From the NCBI GenBank assembly GCA_026982075.1, contig JALSHU010000010.1, positions 1-33,694 of the forward strand: a DNA stretch of 33,694 nucleotides. The letters run 5' to 3'. This document shows, piece by piece, positions 17,193-25,748 of the stretch (within the stretch, counting starts at the first letter, position 1; each line of letters starts with the position of its first letter). This DNA is from Sulfurovum sp. (GTDB lineage: Bacteria; Campylobacterota; Campylobacteria; Campylobacterales; Sulfurovaceae). Made by a program: the position numbers and the translations under genes. The notes under the pieces are model-generated. The model was given only the letters and a program-made list of their open reading frames with translations, searched no databases and had not been told where the DNA came from.

Positions 17193-17744
17193 ATGAGATT
17201 AAAACCACAACAAACAGGGTATGTAGCAACCAAAATTGGGATTGACTTAGCCAATGCACCTTTTATCACTATGCCTAAAGGAAAAGACGCAGTTGTTGAA
17301 GCGTGTAAAAAAATTATCGATGAAAACTTGGCGCAAGAACATGCATTGGATGAAAAAGTAAAAAAAATCTTAGATGAAAATTATGATGAGATAGAATTTC
17401 AACATGCGGATGAAAGACAACTGTTTTTTATGATTAAAAAGAAGTTGGCTCCTGAAGCAGGTGTCATTATGAATTATGATGACCGTTATAATGATTTGGC
17501 TCACTTGATACTTGATGAACTGTATGAAAATTATCTTGCTGAATATGATGTCAATGAAAACCAAGTCAAAAATGTTATTTTTAAAGCATTTAAGGCTTTT
17601 GCAGATGCGTATGATGAGATAGATGACATTGTTTATGAAAAGATTAGGGGTATGGAAAAAGAAGTTGTGCCAGGAAGTCAGGATTATGAACTGCTATATG
17701 AGAGATTTTATCAGGAAGAGTTGTCTAAAAGAGGTATGTTGTAA
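17193..17744 (+). CDS. DUF507 family protein
   Basis: A 183-residue acidic, all-alpha-looking protein of the DUF507 family, function unknown. The C-terminal half (DLAHLILDELYENYL through DIVYEKIRGMEKEVVPGSQDYELLYERFYQEELSKRGML) carries the family pattern. The N-terminal half repeats a similar IIDENLAQEHALDEKVKKIL element, so the Campylobacterota form looks double-length. I chose the second of two adjacent ATGs (17190 and 17193) because AAGGA then has 7-base spacing. Its TAA overlaps the carA ATG. The DUF507-carA pair is, as far as I recall, also found in Campylobacter. Confidence 0.82.
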   Translation: MRLKPQQTGYVATKIGIDLANAPFITMPKGKDAVVEACKKIIDENLAQEHALDEKVKKILDENYDEIEFQHADERQLFFMIKKKLAPEAGVIMNYDDRYNDLAHLILDELYENYLAEYDVNENQVKNVIFKAFKAFADAYDEIDDIVYEKIRGMEKEVVPGSQDYELLYERFYQEELSKRGML

Positions 17745-18862
17745 TGCAAAAGATATCACTTTATTTTGAAAATGGTTTGCTTTTAGAGGCTAAAAGTTTT
17801 GGAGCAGAGGGAACATCAGTGGGAGAGTGTGTTTTTAATACTTCTCTGACTGGATATCAAGAAATAGCAACAGACCCTTCTTATGCTGGGCAATTTGTAA
17901 CCTTTACCATGCCTGAGATTGGTAATGTGGGATGTAATGCTCAAGATATGGAGAGTCTGAGTGCACACTGTAAAGGTGTGCTTGTACGTACATATCAAGA
18001 TAGACCTTCGAACTTTAGATGTGAGGAAACACTCGCAGAACTTTTAAAAAAGCATGGGGTGCTTGGTATTACAGATGTTGATACAAGATATATTACCAAA
18101 ATGCTCAGAGATGAAGGTGCTATGATGATGGTAGCTTCCACAGAAGTACATGATGGAGTTGAACTTCAAAAAATATTGTCATTAACACCACGAATAGAAG
18201 AGATTAACTATATTGAAGAAGTGAGCACGAAAGAGACCTATATACATCAAGAGGCACGTTATAATATTTCAAGTTTCACCTATAATACTCCAAACACAAA
18301 TAAAAAAATAATTGCATTTGATTTTGGTATCAAAAGGAATATTTTAAACGAATTGACACATGCAGGCATGGAGGTGACTGTTGTTCCTAATTCTATGTCT
18401 GCTGAAGATATTATTACTAAAATTGAGTCTAAAGAGTATGATGGTGTATTTTTATCAAATGGCCCAGGTGATCCACTAATTTTAAAAGAAGAGCAAGAAA
18501 AAATAAAAAAACTTATCCAAGCCAAAGTACCTATGTTTGGTATTTGCCTAGGACATCAGTTGCTTTCTATTTCTCATGGTTTCGATACGTATAAACTTCA
18601 GTTTGGTCAACATGGTGGTAACCACCCGGTACAAAACCAAGAAACAGGTATGGTAGAAATTACCGCCCAAAACCACAACTATAACGTACCAGATAACATT
18701 TCTGAGGTAGCTACTGTGACACACATCAATTTGTTTGATAATACTATAGAAGGTGTAAAGTACAACAATGCACCTATTCTTTCAGTACAGCATCACCCAG
18801 AGGCAAGCCCTGGCCCACATGAATCGGCATATGTTTTTGAACAATTTGCTAAGATGCTATAA
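17744..18862 (+). CDS. carA: Carbamoyl-phosphate synthase small (glutaminase) subunit
   Basis: A 372-residue glutamine amidotransferase that releases ammonia from glutamine for CarB, feeding arginine and pyrimidine synthesis. The N-terminal domain has the conserved GTSVGECVFNTSLTGYQE (23-40). The class I glutaminase triad is Cys268 in FGICLGHQ, His351 and Glu353 in VQHHPEASPGP. The linking GQHGGNHPV motif is also present. carB is not adjacent, so the large subunit must be elsewhere. The start overlaps the DUF507 stop by one base. Confidence 0.96.
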   Translation: MQKISLYFENGLLLEAKSFGAEGTSVGECVFNTSLTGYQEIATDPSYAGQFVTFTMPEIGNVGCNAQDMESLSAHCKGVLVRTYQDRPSNFRCEETLAELLKKHGVLGITDVDTRYITKMLRDEGAMMMVASTEVHDGVELQKILSLTPRIEEINYIEEVSTKETYIHQEARYNISSFTYNTPNTNKKIIAFDFGIKRNILNELTHAGMEVTVVPNSMSAEDIITKIESKEYDGVFLSNGPGDPLILKEEQEKIKKLIQAKVPMFGICLGHQLLSISHGFDTYKLQFGQHGGNHPVQNQETGMVEITAQNHNYNVPDNISEVATVTHINLFDNTIEGVKYNNAPILSVQHHPEASPGPHESAYVFEQFAKML

Positions 18863-18871
18863 GGAGTCAAC

Positions 18872-19912
18872 ATGAATATTGCTATACTCTTTGGAGGTTC
18901 AAGTTTTGAACATGAGATAAGTATCGTCTCTGCCATTACCATGAAAAAAGTACTTAAAAAAACTAACATAATATATATCTTTGTAAGCCCAGATAGAGCA
19001 TTTTATCTAGTAGATACAGCTAAAATAAATTCTAAACTTTTTTCTTCTGGTGAATATAAAAAAGGAAAACAACTGACACTCAAGCAGGGCGGTTTTTTTG
19101 TAGATAGTATGTTTGGATTGAAGACTGTTTCTTTTGATGGGGTGTTAAACCTTATCCATGGTCGAGATGGTGAAGATGGTAAAATTTCTTCGATGATGGA
19201 GTTTTTTAATATTCCTTTTATTTCTCCCCGTATGGAAGCTTCCGCACTGTCCTACAATAAACTATACACAAAATTTTTGGCAGAAAGTTTAGGTGTGAAA
19301 ACGGTAGCCTATGAATATCTTTCGAAAAATGATAAGAGAAAAATAGTTATGGATTATCCTGTTATCATTAAACCGGTACGTCTTGGTTCAAGTATTGGTG
19401 TGAGTATTGTAAAAGAGCCATCTGAACTTGATTATGCTTTAGATATTGCTTTTGAATTTGACACAGATGTGATTATTGAACCATTTATCGAAGGGGTTAA
19501 AGAGTTTAATCTGGCAGGATGTTACACAAACAATTGGGAACTTTCTATTGTAGAAGAGCCACAAAAGGAAGCATTTTTAGATTTTGAAAAAAAATATATG
19601 GATTTTTCACGAGATTCACAAGTCCTTGCAGCAGATATTGATGATAGTTTAAAACAAAATATCCAGGAAAACTTCAAAAAAATTTATGAACCGCTTTTCT
19701 TGGGAAGCATTATCCGCTGTGATTTTTTTGTTGTCGATGGTGAAGTTTTATTGAATGAAATCAACCCAATTCCTGGTTCTATGGCAAATTATCTTTTTAA
19801 CGATTTTGAAGGTATGTTAGAAAGGTTATTCAAGAACCTACCGAAAGAACAAAAAATTTCTATTGACTATCAGTACATTCATTCTATACAGAGTGCAAAA
19901 GGAAAAGCCTAA
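18872..19912 (+). CDS. ddl: D-alanine--D-alanine ligase
   Basis: A 346-residue ATP-grasp ligase that makes the D-Ala-D-Ala dipeptide of peptidoglycan. The N-terminal GGSSFEHEIS (8-17) binds D-alanine, IIKPVRLGSSIGVS binds ATP, and LNEINPIPGSMANYLF near the end carries the metal ligands. The ATG has AAGGAG 6-7 bases upstream and is 9 bases after carA. It is the last gene of the cluster that began with the aminotransferase; its stop codon is in the loop of a terminator hairpin. Confidence 0.95.
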   Translation: MNIAILFGGSSFEHEISIVSAITMKKVLKKTNIIYIFVSPDRAFYLVDTAKINSKLFSSGEYKKGKQLTLKQGGFFVDSMFGLKTVSFDGVLNLIHGRDGEDGKISSMMEFFNIPFISPRMEASALSYNKLYTKFLAESLGVKTVAYEYLSKNDKRKIVMDYPVIIKPVRLGSSIGVSIVKEPSELDYALDIAFEFDTDVIIEPFIEGVKEFNLAGCYTNNWELSIVEEPQKEAFLDFEKKYMDFSRDSQVLAADIDDSLKQNIQENFKKIYEPLFLGSIIRCDFFVVDGEVLLNEINPIPGSMANYLFNDFEGMLERLFKNLPKEQKISIDYQYIHSIQSAKGKA

Positions 19913-19930
19913 GCTTTTTCTTGTTTGATA
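19901..19930 (+). terminator. Probable intrinsic terminator after ddl
   Basis: GGAAAAGC (19901-19908) and GCTTTTTC (19913-19920) form an 8-base stem with one G-U pair around a CTAA loop, followed by T-rich TTGTTTG. The ddl stop codon overlaps the loop. Confidence 0.65.
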
Positions 19931-20152
19931 TAGTATGTACAAGGTGTAGCAGTCTATAACTTCTTCTTTCTAAATCAATAGTATCAATGAATTATATAAA
20001 TAAAATATATGCTAAATATAAATACTTGTATTTTTTACTAAAGAATTTTGAATTAATTAAATTTAATAAGATTTCATTATCATTTAAGTTAGCTTTATCT
20101 AAAATCTAAAGACTATTTCTATAAATATGTAAAATAATGACAGGGAGCGTAG
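19931..20152. other. AT-rich spacer before the caa3-type oxidase operon
   Basis: This very AT-rich stretch holds no ORF. A promoter for sco must lie here. Candidate -10 boxes are TAAAAT near 20100 and TATAAA near 20120, but none stands out. Two direct ATCAAT copies (19974-19979 and 19983-19988) are present. I see no clear full regulator site. Confidence 0.4.
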
Positions 20153-20956
20153 ATGAAAAAACTTTTGATACTTGTATTAATGACATGGTCAATACAGGCT
20201 AATCAACTGGGGATAAATGAACATTTAGGTGAAACGGTTCCACTTGACTTAACATTCATCAATGAAAAAGGGGAGAGGGTTACATTAAAAAAACTCATGG
20301 ATGGGAAACCTACGATGATCTCCCTCAATTACTTTCGTTGTGCAGGTATCTGTACCCCTCAACTCAATGATATGGCAAAAATGCTTGGTCGCTTGGACTT
20401 GGCAGAAAATACAGATTATAAAGTCCTTACTATTGGCTTTGCAGAAGATGAAGGTTTTGAATTGGCCGCGGCCAAGCGTAAAACTATGCTTTCTAGCATA
20501 CAAAGACATTTTGTTCAAGATGCATGGCACTTTGTGATAGGCGAAAACAATTCTTCAGCTATATTGGCAAATAAAGTTGGTTTTACGTATGAAAAAACTG
20601 TTTCACCAGCAGGTGTTGTAGATTATGTACATCCAGCCGTACTCATAATGCTTTCCCCAGAGGGAAAAATAACCCGTTATCTTAATGGGATTGAACAGCT
20701 TCCTTTCGATGTTAAAATGGCTTTAATGGAAGCAGGAGAAGGAAAAGTAGGCCCAACTATAGCCAAAAATTTGTTATTTTGTTTTGCATATGATCCAAAA
20801 GCCAAGACATATATTTTTAAATGGGAAAAGATTGCGGGTGTTGTCATGACACTGATTATGATTACTTTCTTTATCTATCTTATAAAAACGAGTAGAAGAG
20901 ATGAAGATCAAGAAGAATATGAAAATCATCAAAAAAAGGAGACAAAAGATGAGTAA
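20153..20956 (+). CDS. SCO1/SenC family copper chaperone
   Basis: A 267-residue exported, thioredoxin-fold protein that delivers copper to the CuA or CuB site of cytochrome oxidases. A signal peptide or anchor occupies residues 1-17. The copper ligands are Cys63 and Cys67 in the FRCAGIC motif and His160 in DYVHPAV. Unlike short SCO proteins it has a second hydrophobic helix near residues 227-247 and a charged cytoplasmic tail, so it is probably anchored at both ends. GGGAG precedes the ATG. Its end overlaps the ctaD start by 8 bases, which ties it to the oxidase that follows. Confidence 0.9.
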   Translation: MKKLLILVLMTWSIQANQLGINEHLGETVPLDLTFINEKGERVTLKKLMDGKPTMISLNYFRCAGICTPQLNDMAKMLGRLDLAENTDYKVLTIGFAEDEGFELAAAKRKTMLSSIQRHFVQDAWHFVIGENNSSAILANKVGFTYEKTVSPAGVVDYVHPAVLIMLSPEGKITRYLNGIEQLPFDVKMALMEAGEGKVGPTIAKNLLFCFAYDPKAKTYIFKWEKIAGVVMTLIMITFFIYLIKTSRRDEDQEEYENHQKKETKDE

Positions 20957-22604
20957 AAGTTATTTCGACGAAACACACTGTGCTATAGGGCATCCTAAAA
21001 GTACATTCATGCAATGGATGCTTACAGTAGACCATAAGAGGATAGGTCTCATGTATGCAGCCGTGATGTTTACGTTCTTTTTCATTGCGGTATCTACAGC
21101 ACTGCTAATGCGTTTTGAATTATTTGCACCAGGACAACAGTTTATAGATGGGGATACATTTAACCAAGCATTTACGCTGCATGGAGTTATAATGATTTTC
21201 CTTTTTATTGTGCCAGGTATTCCTGCTGTATTTGGAAATATTGTTATGCCATTGATGATTGGAGCAAAAGATGTCTCTTTCCCTAGACTCAATTGGTTTA
21301 CTTTTTGGCTCTATATTTTTGGTTCTGCTATTGCTATTGCATCACTCTTTACAGATGCAGGATTTGCAGACACAGGTTGGACATTCTATGCACCGTATTC
21401 ACTAAATACAGGTACCAATGTTATTTTTACCCTTGTTGCAGCATTTGTACTTGGTATGGCGTCTATTCTTACAGGACTTAATTTCTTGGTGACGATTCAT
21501 AGACTCAGAGCACCGGGTATGACGTTCTTTAAAATGCCACTTTTTGTCTGGGGTATTTATGCTACAGCATGGATTCAACTCTTGGCAACGCCAGTTGTTG
21601 GGATAACACTTATTCTTGCGATTATGGAGAAATATTTTGGTATTGGTATATTTGACCCTTCAAAAGGAGGAGATCCTGTACTCTTTGAACATTTGTTCTG
21701 GATATATTCTCACCCAGCTGTTTATCTTATGATTCTCCCAGCATTTGGTATTATGTCTGAAATTATTCCTGTTTTCTCAAGAAGAGAAATTTTTGGGTAC
21801 AGAACTATTGCACTTTCTTCAGCATCTATTGCAGGGATTGGTTATTTAGTTTGGGGACATCATCTTTACACTTCAGGTATGGCGGACATTGCTAAAACTG
21901 TCTTTTCTCTATTAACCTTTTTCGTGGCTATTCCAACGGGAATCAAGTTTTATGACTGGATTGCTACAATGTATAAAGGTAAAATTATTCTCTCTACACC
22001 TATGTTGTGGGCGATGGGGACTATTATTACTTTTGCTATTGGTGGATTGACAGGCGTGACAATAGCGATGATTGGAGTAGATATTCACTTACAAGATACG
22101 TATTATACTGTTGCACACTTTCATTATGCGATGTTAGGTGGAGTTGTCTTCTTGTTTTTTGCTGGGATGCATTATTGGTTTCCGTTAGTGACGGGAAAAA
22201 TGTATGATGAATCTAAAGCAAAAATAGCATTTTATATGCAGTTTGTAGGGTTCAACTTATTATGGTTCCCTATGTTTATTGCAGGGTTCCTTGGGATGCC
22301 TCGTCGTTATTTTGATTATTTACCAGAGTTTCAAATTTACCATCAGTTTTCCTTTTTTGGGGCATTGTTATTTATAGCAGGCCTTGTTTTCATGTTTTGG
22401 GTCTTTTATAAAGGCTGGACAAAAGGTGAAAAAGTAGGACCAAATCCTTGGCATGCAACAACGTTAGAATGGCATATGCCAACTTCACCACCACCACTAG
22501 AGAATCATTCAAAGGTACCTTATGTTGACTTTGATCCCTATGAGTATCATCATGGTGAACCAGTTGTGAAATTTGATTACGAAACCATGAGGAGGATAGA
22601 CTAA
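20949..22604 (+). CDS. ctaD: Cytochrome c oxidase subunit I, A-type heme-copper oxidase (A2 subfamily)
   Basis: A 551-residue, twelve-helix catalytic subunit that reduces oxygen and pumps protons. Low-spin heme ligands are His79 and His392, the high-spin heme ligand is His390 (VAHFHY), CuB ligands are His255, His304 and His305, and Tyr259 would be cross-linked to His255. D108 (IGAKD) starts the D-channel and Lys333 (PTGIKFY) is the K-channel lysine. The usual GHPEVY is YSHPAVY (253-259): the D-channel glutamate is absent and a Tyr-Ser pair replaces it, the mark of A2 oxidases such as those of Rhodothermus and Thermus. The ATG at 20949 has AAGGAG upstream; an ORF extension to 20901 lies inside sco. 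Confidence 0.96.
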   Translation: MSKSYFDETHCAIGHPKSTFMQWMLTVDHKRIGLMYAAVMFTFFFIAVSTALLMRFELFAPGQQFIDGDTFNQAFTLHGVIMIFLFIVPGIPAVFGNIVMPLMIGAKDVSFPRLNWFTFWLYIFGSAIAIASLFTDAGFADTGWTFYAPYSLNTGTNVIFTLVAAFVLGMASILTGLNFLVTIHRLRAPGMTFFKMPLFVWGIYATAWIQLLATPVVGITLILAIMEKYFGIGIFDPSKGGDPVLFEHLFWIYSHPAVYLMILPAFGIMSEIIPVFSRREIFGYRTIALSSASIAGIGYLVWGHHLYTSGMADIAKTVFSLLTFFVAIPTGIKFYDWIATMYKGKIILSTPMLWAMGTIITFAIGGLTGVTIAMIGVDIHLQDTYYTVAHFHYAMLGGVVFLFFAGMHYWFPLVTGKMYDESKAKIAFYMQFVGFNLLWFPMFIAGFLGMPRRYFDYLPEFQIYHQFSFFGALLFIAGLVFMFWVFYKGWTKGEKVGPNPWHATTLEWHMPTSPPPLENHSKVPYVDFDPYEYHHGEPVVKFDYETMRRID

Positions 22605-23302
22605 TGGCACACGAATATATACCAGAAATTTCAACAGACCGTGATGGAAATGAACATGTTGTCCAAGGTTGGCAAGATGATTTTTATGGAGGAAAATTAG
22701 GGTTTTGGCTCTTTATGTTTACTGAAGTGTTGATGTTTGGGGCGATGTTTTTAGTTTTAACCTATTATAACATGCTTCACCCTGCAGATTTTGTTACAGC
22801 TTCAGCATCATTAAATAGGTTTCTTGGGGGTACCAATACGGTGATACTCCTTGTCTCAGCACTGACAATGGGACTTTCTTTACTTAAAATGAGAGCAGGG
22901 GATGTCAAGGGAGCCAAACTTATGATTTGGGCAACGATTATTCTTGCACTTATGTTCTTGAGTATTAAAGCTGTCGAATGGACCGCAGAGTACAATCATG
23001 GTGTTTTCTTAGGCTTGGATGCATTACAATCTGGGAATGCACATTCAAAACCATTTGGAGAGATATTATTTTTCGGAATGTATTTTACAATGACAGGGAT
23101 TCATGGTTTTCACATTATTATTGGTATTGGACTTATGGTATGGCTTCTTAAACGTATTAATGCGGGAAAAGTAAGTCCTGAACATCATATTTTACATTGG
23201 AATATTGCTTTATATTGGGATATCGTACACCTTATTTGGGTATTTGTATTCCCTTATTTTTATATGATTGGCGCAGCGTCAGGAGGAACAGGTGGACACT
23301 AA
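22604..23302 (+). CDS. ctaE: Cytochrome c oxidase subunit III
   Basis: A 232-residue membrane protein of the bacterial five-helix subunit III type, which stabilises subunit I and supports proton uptake. Family features include GKLGFWLFMFTEVLMFGAMF, the KAVEWTAEYNHG segment, FTMTGIHGFHIIIG, and the final YWDIVHLIWVFVFPYFY. The ATG overlaps the ctaD stop by one base (TAATG), so expression is coupled. Confidence 0.94.
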   Translation: MAHEYIPEISTDRDGNEHVVQGWQDDFYGGKLGFWLFMFTEVLMFGAMFLVLTYYNMLHPADFVTASASLNRFLGGTNTVILLVSALTMGLSLLKMRAGDVKGAKLMIWATIILALMFLSIKAVEWTAEYNHGVFLGLDALQSGNAHSKPFGEILFFGMYFTMTGIHGFHIIIGIGLMVWLLKRINAGKVSPEHHILHWNIALYWDIVHLIWVFVFPYFYMIGAASGGTGGH

Positions 23303-23303
23303 T

Positions 23304-23663
23304 ATGATAGATTATAAATCAGAAAGGGTAATGTATTACAAAGTACTTGTTGGTTTACTTTTATTGACAGCAGTCACTTTTGTTTTACCGTATTTATTTG
23401 AAGCAGGTGCAAATTTACCTGCACAAATGTTTATTGCAGTGATAAAAGCATGGTTGATTCTTATGTTTTATATGCATTTAAAGGGAGAAAAACTTATTTC
23501 AGTGATGGGTATATTTTCATTGGCGATTGTACTGGTTTTCTTTATTATTGTTCTCGTTGTAGATGTTGCTAACTTCCAATTTAAGGATGAAAGTCATATT
23601 ACAGCACCACAACATACAACTACAGGCGTAACAGAAAATGTTGCAGCGCCTGTGAAGCACTAA
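23304..23663 (+). CDS. ctaF: Cytochrome c oxidase subunit IV (prokaryotic type)
   Basis: A 119-residue protein with three hydrophobic segments (about 11-30, 38-56 and 65-88) and the WLILMFYMHLKGE motif typical of CtaF/CyoD small subunits. It is a structural subunit of the oxidase. The ATG at 23304 begins immediately after ctaE; AGGAGG and GGTGGA lie upstream within ctaE. An upstream in-frame start at 23268 lies wholly in ctaE and is rejected. The tail after the last helix is Thr/Ala-rich and probably disordered. Confidence 0.88.
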   Translation: MIDYKSERVMYYKVLVGLLLLTAVTFVLPYLFEAGANLPAQMFIAVIKAWLILMFYMHLKGEKLISVMGIFSLAIVLVFFIIVLVVDVANFQFKDESHITAPQHTTTGVTENVAAPVKH

Positions 23664-23674
23664 GGAGTTTTTAA

Positions 23675-24853
23675 ATGAGTAATACTTTAGAAGGGTTTAA
23701 CTCTCAAGCAGCCACATTTGCAGCAGACGTAGATCAGGCATTTTGGATAAATTTCTGGATTTCTATTATACTTTTTTTATCGGTTGTTGTACCTATGATT
23801 TATTTTGCATGGAAATATCGTGCCGACAAAGTGAAAAATGAAGACATATGCAAAGTAACACATAATACTTCCCTTGAACTTGCCTGGACACTGATTCCTA
23901 CAGCTATGCTGTTTGTACTTTTTTACTATGGGTACAGTTCTATGAAGATATTAAGAACAATGCCAGCAGAAAGTCAAAGTATCGTGGTGCATGTTGAAGG
24001 TAAAAAATGGTCTTGGAACTATACTTATCCAGCCAACAAAAGTGGTTATATACATAAAACAGCGGAACTTTATGTGCCGAAAGATCAAAATATCATTTTA
24101 AAAATGACTGCGCCTCTTAATGATGTGCTTCATGCTTTCTATGTACCTGCTTTTCGTATGAAAGAAGATGTTGTGCCTGGACGTATCACAAAACAGTGGT
24201 TTAATTCTGAGGTAATTGGTACCTATGATGTTGAGTGTGCAGAGTATTGTGGTACCCGTCACTCTTACATGTACTCAAAAGTACATGTCATTCCAAGAGC
24301 AGAATATGATGAGTGGTTTGAAAGTAAAAAACGTACCCCTGGTGCTCCGGATGTAAAAATATCTAAAGGGCAAGAGTTATATGAATCAAACGGGTGTGCA
24401 GGATGTCACTCTATTGATACAGATGCCGTATTGGTTGGACCATCTCTTAAGGGAATAGGTGCAAAATATGATGCAGGGTACTTAAAAGATGCTATTGTCA
24501 ATCCGGACAAAGATATACCTGAAGGGTTTACAGCAGGTGTGATGCCACCATTTACTTTACCAGATGCTGATATAGATGAGATTATTAACTATTTTAACAA
24601 TACAGACAAAGGAAAAGAATTATATGAAGCAAACGGATGTGCAGGATGTCACTCCATAGACAGTGATGCCATACTCGTAGGCCCTTCACTAAAAGGTATT
24701 GGAGGCAAGCGAGATGCAGCATATTTAAAAGATGCTATTCTTCATCCAGACAAAGATGTACCAGAAGGATTTACAGCAGGAGTAATGCCACCATTTACTT
24801 TACCAGATGCGGACGTTTCTGAAATTATCAGATATATGCAGTCGGCGAAGTAA
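23675..24853 (+). CDS. ctaC: Cytochrome c oxidase subunit II fused to two cytochrome c domains
   Basis: A 392-residue electron-entry subunit. Two helices (about 23-46 and 68-90) anchor a periplasmic cupredoxin domain whose CuA ligands are all present: His153, Cys188, Glu190, Cys192, His196 and Met199. After it come two class I cytochrome c domains in tandem. Heme attachment is at CAGCH 241-245 and 322-326, with Met290 and Met371 as axial ligands. Ordinary caa3 oxidases have one such domain. No lipobox is evident, and the N-terminus seems to lack a cleavable signal. The gene lies after subunits I, III and IV, whereas subunit II usually comes first. Confidence 0.95.
   Translation: MSNTLEGFNSQAATFAADVDQAFWINFWISIILFLSVVVPMIYFAWKYRADKVKNEDICKVTHNTSLELAWTLIPTAMLFVLFYYGYSSMKILRTMPAESQSIVVHVEGKKWSWNYTYPANKSGYIHKTAELYVPKDQNIILKMTAPLNDVLHAFYVPAFRMKEDVVPGRITKQWFNSEVIGTYDVECAEYCGTRHSYMYSKVHVIPRAEYDEWFESKKRTPGAPDVKISKGQELYESNGCAGCHSIDTDAVLVGPSLKGIGAKYDAGYLKDAIVNPDKDIPEGFTAGVMPPFTLPDADIDEIINYFNNTDKGKELYEANGCAGCHSIDSDAILVGPSLKGIGGKRDAAYLKDAILHPDKDVPEGFTAGVMPPFTLPDADVSEIIRYMQSAK
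24365..24850 (+). repeat. Tandem duplication of the cytochrome c domain in ctaC
   Basis: Two copies of exactly 243 bases (24365-24607 and 24608-24850) encode 81 residues each. By direct alignment 63 of 81 residues are identical, with no gap. The similarity covers the whole domain, which points to a fairly recent in-frame duplication. Confidence 0.95.
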
Positions 24854-24861
24854 GTTTTTTA

Positions 24862-25728
24862 ATGATTAAAGACTTTTTTGTTGTAACAAAGTTTGTTCTT
24901 TCCTTTGCCGTGAGCCTTTCCGCACTCTTTGCCTATATAATGGCAAAGGGAGAGGTGGGTCTGGATATGTTACTTGCTACCCTTTCTGTACTTTTAGTGG
25001 CTATGGGTGTTTCAACTTTCAACCAAGTGCAGGAGTATAAAGAAGATAGCAAAATGCAACGGACTAAAAACCGTCCTATAGCAGCAGGAAGAATGACACC
25101 ACGTACTGGCTTTATTATTGCGGGCAGTTTGATTATACTTTCCATGATACTTATTTACAGTCTGCTAGGACTTACGGGTATTAATATTTTTATGTTTGCT
25201 TTTATTTGGTATAACGCTATGTATACACCTTTGAAGAAAAAATCAGCACTGGCAGTTGTTCCCGGTGCAATTTTAGGTGTCATCCCGCCAGCTATTGGTT
25301 GGTTGGTCGCTGGGCACTCTTTAATGGAACTTGAGTTCATAGCAATAGCACTCTATTATTTCATTTGGCAAGTACCCCATTTTTGGTTACTTGTGATGTT
25401 GTTTCATGGAGATTACAAGGATGGTGGCTATCCAACAGCTATGAAATTATTTGGACAAGCAAGCTTGCAACGTCTCACATTTGTATGGTTGATTTTTACT
25501 ATACAATCAGGTATCTTTATGGTATCAGTCTTTGAAGTATATTCTATGATAACGATTGGGTTAAGTATTTTGGTAGGGATATGGGCTTTCATCTCTTCCT
25601 TGGAATTGTTAAACGCTACATTTAAACTCTCAAATGCACGTCGTGTATTTTGGAAGATTAATGCATCTTTTTTGGCCATTGTAATACTCTTAAGTATTGA
25701 TGAATATGTGAAACATCATATCTCTTAA
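24862..25728 (+). CDS. ctaB: Protoheme IX farnesyltransferase (heme O synthase)
   Basis: A 288-residue UbiA-superfamily membrane enzyme with about eight to nine helices that attaches a farnesyl group to heme B. The first prenyl diphosphate site is FNQVQEYKEDSKMQRTKNRP (a Glu replaces the first Asp of the usual NxxxDxxxD). YTPLKKKSA and the PGAILGVIPPAIGW loop are strongly conserved in CtaB. The second acidic site is GDYKDGGYP. It sits 8 bases after ctaC with a weak ribosome site. No ctaA (heme A synthase) is present in the window, so the product may be used directly as heme O. Confidence 0.93.
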   Translation: MIKDFFVVTKFVLSFAVSLSALFAYIMAKGEVGLDMLLATLSVLLVAMGVSTFNQVQEYKEDSKMQRTKNRPIAAGRMTPRTGFIIAGSLIILSMILIYSLLGLTGINIFMFAFIWYNAMYTPLKKKSALAVVPGAILGVIPPAIGWLVAGHSLMELEFIAIALYYFIWQVPHFWLLVMLFHGDYKDGGYPTAMKLFGQASLQRLTFVWLIFTIQSGIFMVSVFEVYSMITIGLSILVGIWAFISSLELLNATFKLSNARRVFWKINASFLAIVILLSIDEYVKHHIS

Positions 25729-25748
25729 ATGGATTTTAGGAAATAACT

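Noticed and set aside
19974-19988. Two ATCAAT direct repeats in the spacer before sco as a possible FNR-type site
   Set aside because: They are direct, not inverted, with no matching TTGAT half-site at N4 spacing; not enough to call a regulator site.
20949-22604. Nitric oxide reductase for the A-type subunit I gene
   Set aside because: The three CuB histidines, the cross-link tyrosine and a subunit II with a complete CuA site are all present, so it is an oxygen reductase.
24267-24288. Perfect 8-base inverted repeat (ACATGTAC-N6-GTACATGT) within ctaC at the CuA-coding region
   Set aside because: The arms are short, lie in constrained codons for conserved residues, and there is no context suggesting regulation.
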